This document shows, piece after piece, positions 5,652 to 8,372 of a DNA stretch of 8,372 bases. A program made the translations under genes and the position numbers. This DNA is from Methanimicrococcus sp. (GTDB taxonomy: Archaea; Halobacteriota; Methanosarcinia; Methanosarcinales; Methanosarcinaceae). Under the pieces are notes generated by a model. That model was not told the DNA's origin, ran no database searches, and saw nothing but the letters and a program-made list of their open reading frames with translations. The stretch spans positions 1 through 8,372 of the forward strand of contig WRDC01000063.1 of assembly GCA_009783635.1 (NCBI GenBank), in the 5' to 3' direction. Numbering within the stretch: position 1 is the first letter of the stretch; every line of letters begins with the position of its first letter.

Positions 5652-6227
5652 ATGCAGGGTTACATTGCCATTTTTTCACTGATTTTACTGATTTTGTTTG
5701 TTTTGTTCCGCTCGTTTCAGATGAAAAGGAAGGGAATCAAAGCGTTGCATTTCGGTGAAATGGACAAAAAGGATTTTTTGATTCCTCCGTTTGTTCTTTT
5801 ATATTTTTATATGCTTCTTGCAAACACATTTGATTTGCCGAGATTCGGTACTGTTTTAACAAGCAATGAAACAAGCAGCGCCGTTGCTGCGTGGATTGGC
5901 GCCGCGCTTTGTCTTTTTGCTGTTGCTTTGTTTCTTTGGGGCATGGTCTCTTTCGGAAAAAGTTTTCGTGTCGGTATCGATGCGGATAAACCCGGCAGCC
6001 TTGTGACCTCCGGCGCTTTTTCGATAAGCAGAAACCCTCTTTATGTGTCGTTTTTTATGATTTTAGCCGGAATTTTTTTAATCTTTCCGGCATGGATATT
6101 TTTCGCTTATTTTGTCGCGGGGCTATGGCTTATTGATCGTCAGGTCTGCCTTGAGGAAAATTCGCTCAGAAATATCTATGGCAAGGAATACGATGACTAT
6201 TGCGGCAAAGTCAGGCGATATATTTAA
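5652..6227 (+). CDS. Isoprenylcysteine carboxyl methyltransferase-like membrane protein
   Basis: This 191-residue membrane protein belongs to the ICMT/PEMT-like superfamily. Eukaryotic ICMT methylates prenylated cysteines using S-adenosylmethionine, but substrates of prokaryotic members are mostly unknown, so the name describes the fold only. Hydrophobic segments lie near residues 3-20, 43-59, 78-99 and 131-159. The conserved cofactor-binding C-terminal half is clear: SFGKSFRVGID (100-110), LVTSGAFSISRNPLYVSF (117-134) with the typical RNPLY turn, then EENSLRNIYGKEYDDYCGKVRRYI (168-191) with EE, YG-EY and VRRY. An upstream ATG at 5622 would add ten residues (MYSLSRAGSY), but it has no ribosome-binding site and may lie upstream of the transcription start. 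The ATG at 5652 has GGGAAG (5642-5647) close before it, though that is also weak. Repeats on both sides suggest a single-gene transcript. Confidence 0.88.
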   Translation: MQGYIAIFSLILLILFVLFRSFQMKRKGIKALHFGEMDKKDFLIPPFVLLYFYMLLANTFDLPRFGTVLTSNETSSAVAAWIGAALCLFAVALFLWGMVSFGKSFRVGIDADKPGSLVTSGAFSISRNPLYVSFFMILAGIFLIFPAWIFFAYFVAGLWLIDRQVCLEENSLRNIYGKEYDDYCGKVRRYI

Positions 6228-6299
6228 ACCGGCGATAACTGAGACTGACCGGCGAGACTGACCGGCGAGACTGACCGGCGAGACTGACCGGTGAATGCT
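6228..6299 (+). repeat. 13-base tandem repeat ACCGGCGAGACTG filling the gap before trmY
   Basis: Three exact units (6248-6260, 6261-6273, 6274-6286) are flanked by decayed ones: ACCGGCGATAACT (6228-6240) followed by seven bases (GAGACTG), and ACCGGTGAATGCT (6287-6299). In the other phase this is four GAGACTGACCGGC/T units at 6241-6292. The array starts at the base after the stop of the preceding gene and ends where the trmY TATA box begins, so it occupies the whole space between them. Confidence 0.95.
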
Positions 6300-6306
6300 T
6301 ATATAA
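6299..6306 (+). promoter_or_regulatory. TATA box of trmY
   Basis: TTATATAA is a near-ideal archaeal box A. Its centre is about 24 bases before the ATG at 6327, so transcription should begin at or within a few bases of the start codon. The sequence just before the ATG (CTCCTCCC) is the opposite of a Shine-Dalgarno site, which fits a leaderless mRNA. Confidence 0.65.
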
Positions 6307-6326
6307 TCGTTTGAAATACTCCTCCC

Positions 6327-6944
6327 ATGAAAGATTTTATCATCATCGGAAATAAAGCCGTTACCGGCGGCAAGATTTCATTAAACGACCTGCCGGGGGC
6401 TGCCGGGCGCATGGATGTTCTGTGCCGCTGCGTCACCGCGTCTCTTTTCATTTCATTCGGCATGAGGCGGGACGTGAACGTGCATTTGATTTTAAAAGGA
6501 GGACCGGAGCCGCATAAAATCGTCCGCTTCAACGGCGAAACCATGCGGTCATTGAATCCCGATGAAAGGAGTTCGGGGTCGCTGATTCAAAAAGCGCTTT
6601 TAATTCCGGCCAATGAAACCGAGAAGGAATCGACCCCGGGCGTTTTTGTGAGAACGGGCGATTTAACCGTCCTTTTAGATGAATTCAAAGACAAAAGACC
6701 GCTCTATTATTTGAAAGAAGACGGCGGCGACATTTCAGACCGGGTCAAATCAAAAGACGCGGCCGATAAATTCAATGACGGCGTTTTTATTTTAGGCGAC
6801 AATCAGGGCGTTTTTGAAGACGATGAAGCGGCAATTGAAAATGCCGGCGCGTCAAAAATATCCGTCGGGCCGGTTTCGCTTTTATCCAGCCAATGCATTA
6901 CATTGATTTTGAATGCGGCAGACCGAAGCGAACAAAACAAATGA
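6327..6944 (+). CDS. trmY: tRNA (pseudouridine(54)-N(1))-methyltransferase TrmY
   Basis: TrmY is a SPOUT-class enzyme that uses S-adenosylmethionine to methylate pseudouridine 54 in the T-loop of archaeal tRNAs, giving m1Psi in place of the bacterial ribothymidine. The 205-residue length is normal. Conserved blocks appear in the expected order: DLPGAAGRMDVLCRCVTASLF (21-41), RRDV (48-51), LNPDERS (76-82), STPGVFVR (102-109), FILGDNQG (154-161) in the trefoil-knot cofactor site, and ISVGPVSLLSSQCITLILN (178-196) with conserved C190. The ATG at 6327 gives the family N-terminus MKDFIIIGNKAVTG directly. The TATA box 24 bases upstream and the lack of a ribosome-binding site indicate a leaderless transcript independent of the preceding gene. 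The stop is 24 bases from that of the convergent hsdR. This gene is the strongest sign that the host is an archaeon. Confidence 0.95.
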   Translation: MKDFIIIGNKAVTGGKISLNDLPGAAGRMDVLCRCVTASLFISFGMRRDVNVHLILKGGPEPHKIVRFNGETMRSLNPDERSSGSLIQKALLIPANETEKESTPGVFVRTGDLTVLLDEFKDKRPLYYLKEDGGDISDRVKSKDAADKFNDGVFILGDNQGVFEDDEAAIENAGASKISVGPVSLLSSQCITLILNAADRSEQNK

Positions 6945-6968
6945 ATGAGTAGGTGTCGTCAATAGTGA

Positions 6969-8372
6969 TTAAACTAAACCTAAATACTTTTCAAAGAATT
7001 TCGATAACTTTTCAATGATATTTTGTTTTCTGTCGGCACGATTACCGCTGCCGAAGCGTGACATTGGCGGCAGGAGTTTATCAATATCTGTACCGGTCGT
7101 TTTCAAAATGCCGTCACGGAAAGCGTTATCAACAAATCTGCGGGTTTCGTCGTCTTTCAGTTTTTCGTTGGCGATCAGAGCGGATAAATCCTCTTCTTTT
7201 CGTTTTTGCACGAAAAGTGTCCAGTCATCGTCGATGTGTGTTGACATATTCACCTGCTCAATGAACCGTTCTATCAACTCTTTTTTACTCCGCAGCTCCA
7301 TACTGGAATTGACAGCCTTAAAGATTGCTGTGAGTATACTCCGGTCTTCACAGTTTGAAGCGTGATATTTTTCGACAAGCATGAGGATGTAGTCTATGTT
7401 TACCTCAATCTGCTTGATAAGTTCCAGTTCGAATACAATGTCATCGTTGATGTATTCCTTGCCCCCGCTGTCTTTTGGCCGAAGTTCTTGATACAAATCG
7501 ATGTAAACGCTCTGATAGTCTTGAAAATCCCTCTCGCTTAATATTTCATTGCCGTCAAAGGCATCAAACACCGCGAGGATATTTTTCAATCGTAAAATCG
7601 AGCCGTACAGGCGAATGAAATCCTTTTGAGCGCTCTCACCGACGATAAACTCGCCCAGAGGATAATTCGTGAGCAGCTGATCCATCAATTCGACATACCC
7701 GGGCTTGTGTTCACCGTTTTGGTCGTAACCGTAATAATACTCCTCATATGTTTTCAGAAGAACAATACCGCCCGCATCCTTGTTACCGAACAGGGCAATC
7801 GCGTCGTCTGTTGCCTGCTTCAGGTCGCGGAAACAAACGATGTTTCCGAATGTTTTGACACTGTTCAATATGCGATTGGTACGAGAGTATGCCTGCATCA
7901 ATCCGTGTTGTTTTAGGTTTTTGTCCACCCATAGCGTGTTGAGTGTCGTCGCGTCAAAACCGGTCAAGAACATATTGACGACAATGAGTATATCCACCTC
8001 GCGATTTTTAACGCGTTGTGAGAGGTCTTTGTAATAATTCTGGAATTTCTCTGATGACGTGTCGTAATTTGTGTTGAATAAAGCGTTGTAGTCGGCAATC
8101 GCCGCTTCAAGGAAATCTCGGCTGTTGCTGTCGAGTTTGTCATTGTCAAAGTCCTCGTCAGGCAATGCATCCTCTATGTCTTCCTCGTTTGCGCTGTAAC
8201 TGAATATGGTCGCTATGGTCAAGTTCTTATTTTTAGCTTCAAGTTGCGCCTTGAACTCTTCATAATATTTCATGGCCATCGGAATTGAGGAGACGGCGAA
8301 AATCGAATTGAACCCGGAAACGTGCCGGCCTTTAAGGGAATAAAAGGAATTGCGTTTCGTCTTTTGGTCGAA
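6969..8372 (-). CDS. hsdR: Type I restriction endonuclease subunit R (HsdR), C-terminal part, cut by the window edge
   Basis: HsdR is the DNA-translocating and cutting subunit of type I restriction-modification complexes, which work with HsdM and HsdS against foreign DNA. The frame stays open to the last base, giving 467 visible residues that end at TAA (6969-6971). An internal Met at 8277-8279 is not the start: the 31 codons before it encode typical HsdR sequence (FDQKTKR, then GFNSIFAVSSIP). Visible parts are the end of the second helicase lobe with DILIVVNMFLTGFDA (127-141) and QAYSRTNR (160-167), then the C-terminal helical domain (about 215-467) that joins the methyltransferase core. The N-terminal nuclease and Walker A lie outside the window; family members are about 1000 residues. 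The resemblance is to EcoR124-like (type IC) enzymes. No frameshift is visible. Confidence 0.94.
   Translation of the reverse strand, partial: FDQKTKRNSFYSLKGRHVSGFNSIFAVSSIPMAMKYYEEFKAQLEAKNKNLTIATIFSYSANEEDIEDALPDEDFDNDKLDSNSRDFLEAAIADYNALFNTNYDTSSEKFQNYYKDLSQRVKNREVDILIVVNMFLTGFDATTLNTLWVDKNLKQHGLMQAYSRTNRILNSVKTFGNIVCFRDLKQATDDAIALFGNKDAGGIVLLKTYEEYYYGYDQNGEHKPGYVELMDQLLTNYPLGEFIVGESAQKDFIRLYGSILRLKNILAVFDAFDGNEILSERDFQDYQSVYIDLYQELRPKDSGGKEYINDDIVFELELIKQIEVNIDYILMLVEKYHASNCEDRSILTAIFKAVNSSMELRSKKELIERFIEQVNMSTHIDDDWTLFVQKRKEEDLSALIANEKLKDDETRRFVDNAFRDGILKTTGTDIDKLLPPMSRFGSGNRADRKQNIIEKLSKFFEKYLGLV

Noticed and set aside
8277..8279. Met codon as the start of a short, truncated HsdR
   Set aside because: The frame remains open to the window end and the upstream codons encode conserved HsdR sequence, so the gene is cut by the window and not truncated.
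1..8372. tRNA, rRNA or transposase genes
   Set aside because: No cloverleaf with a TTCRA T-loop, no conserved rRNA segment and no transposase-like protein was found on either strand by reading; a covariance-model scan was not possible.

Overview
The window looks archaeal, and most likely comes from a methanogen of the Methanosarcinales/Methanomicrobia type. Three things point that way. First, there is a clear tRNA(Psi54) N1-methyltransferase TrmY, a family centred on Archaea. Second, the Y-family DNA polymerase ends in a textbook PCNA-binding PIP box (QMQLTDFF) rather than relying on a bacterial clamp motif. Third, trmY has a TATA box (TTATATAA) about 25 bases before its start codon and no Shine-Dalgarno sequence. 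A gut genus such as Methanimicrococcus is a guess that sequence alone cannot confirm. UvrB and a type I restriction enzyme are bacterial-type genes known to be widespread in methanogens.

Layout from left to right: (1) The end of an unidentified gene (1-111, +) overlaps by one base (TGATG) an unrecognised coiled-coil protein (111-953, +). (2) A 239-base gap holds three copies of a hairpin-bearing repeat and a folded leader. (3) dinB (1193-2284, +) converges on uvrB (2394-4472, -), giving a tail-to-tail DNA-damage pair of lesion-bypass polymerase and excision-repair helicase. (4) A 270-base divergent gap with short tandem repeats lies between uvrB and a Bax inhibitor-1 family membrane protein (4743-5438, +). 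(5) Next come an isoprenylcysteine methyltransferase-like membrane protein (5652-6227, +) and trmY (6327-6944, +). They share orientation with the Bax inhibitor gene, but repeats and a separate TATA box lie between them, so they are probably not one operon. (6) The C-terminal part of a type I restriction endonuclease subunit HsdR (6969-8372, -) runs off the right edge and meets trmY tail to tail with 24 bases between the stops.

The genes are mostly ordinary. The less ordinary part is between them: every gap longer than about 90 bases carries its own short repeat array. In four of the five gaps the unit is 13 bases or close to it, although the repeated sequence is different each time. The other points worth attention are the paired unknown genes at the left edge and the hairpin that encloses the ribosome-binding site of dinB. 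No CRISPR array, tRNA, rRNA or transposase was seen.
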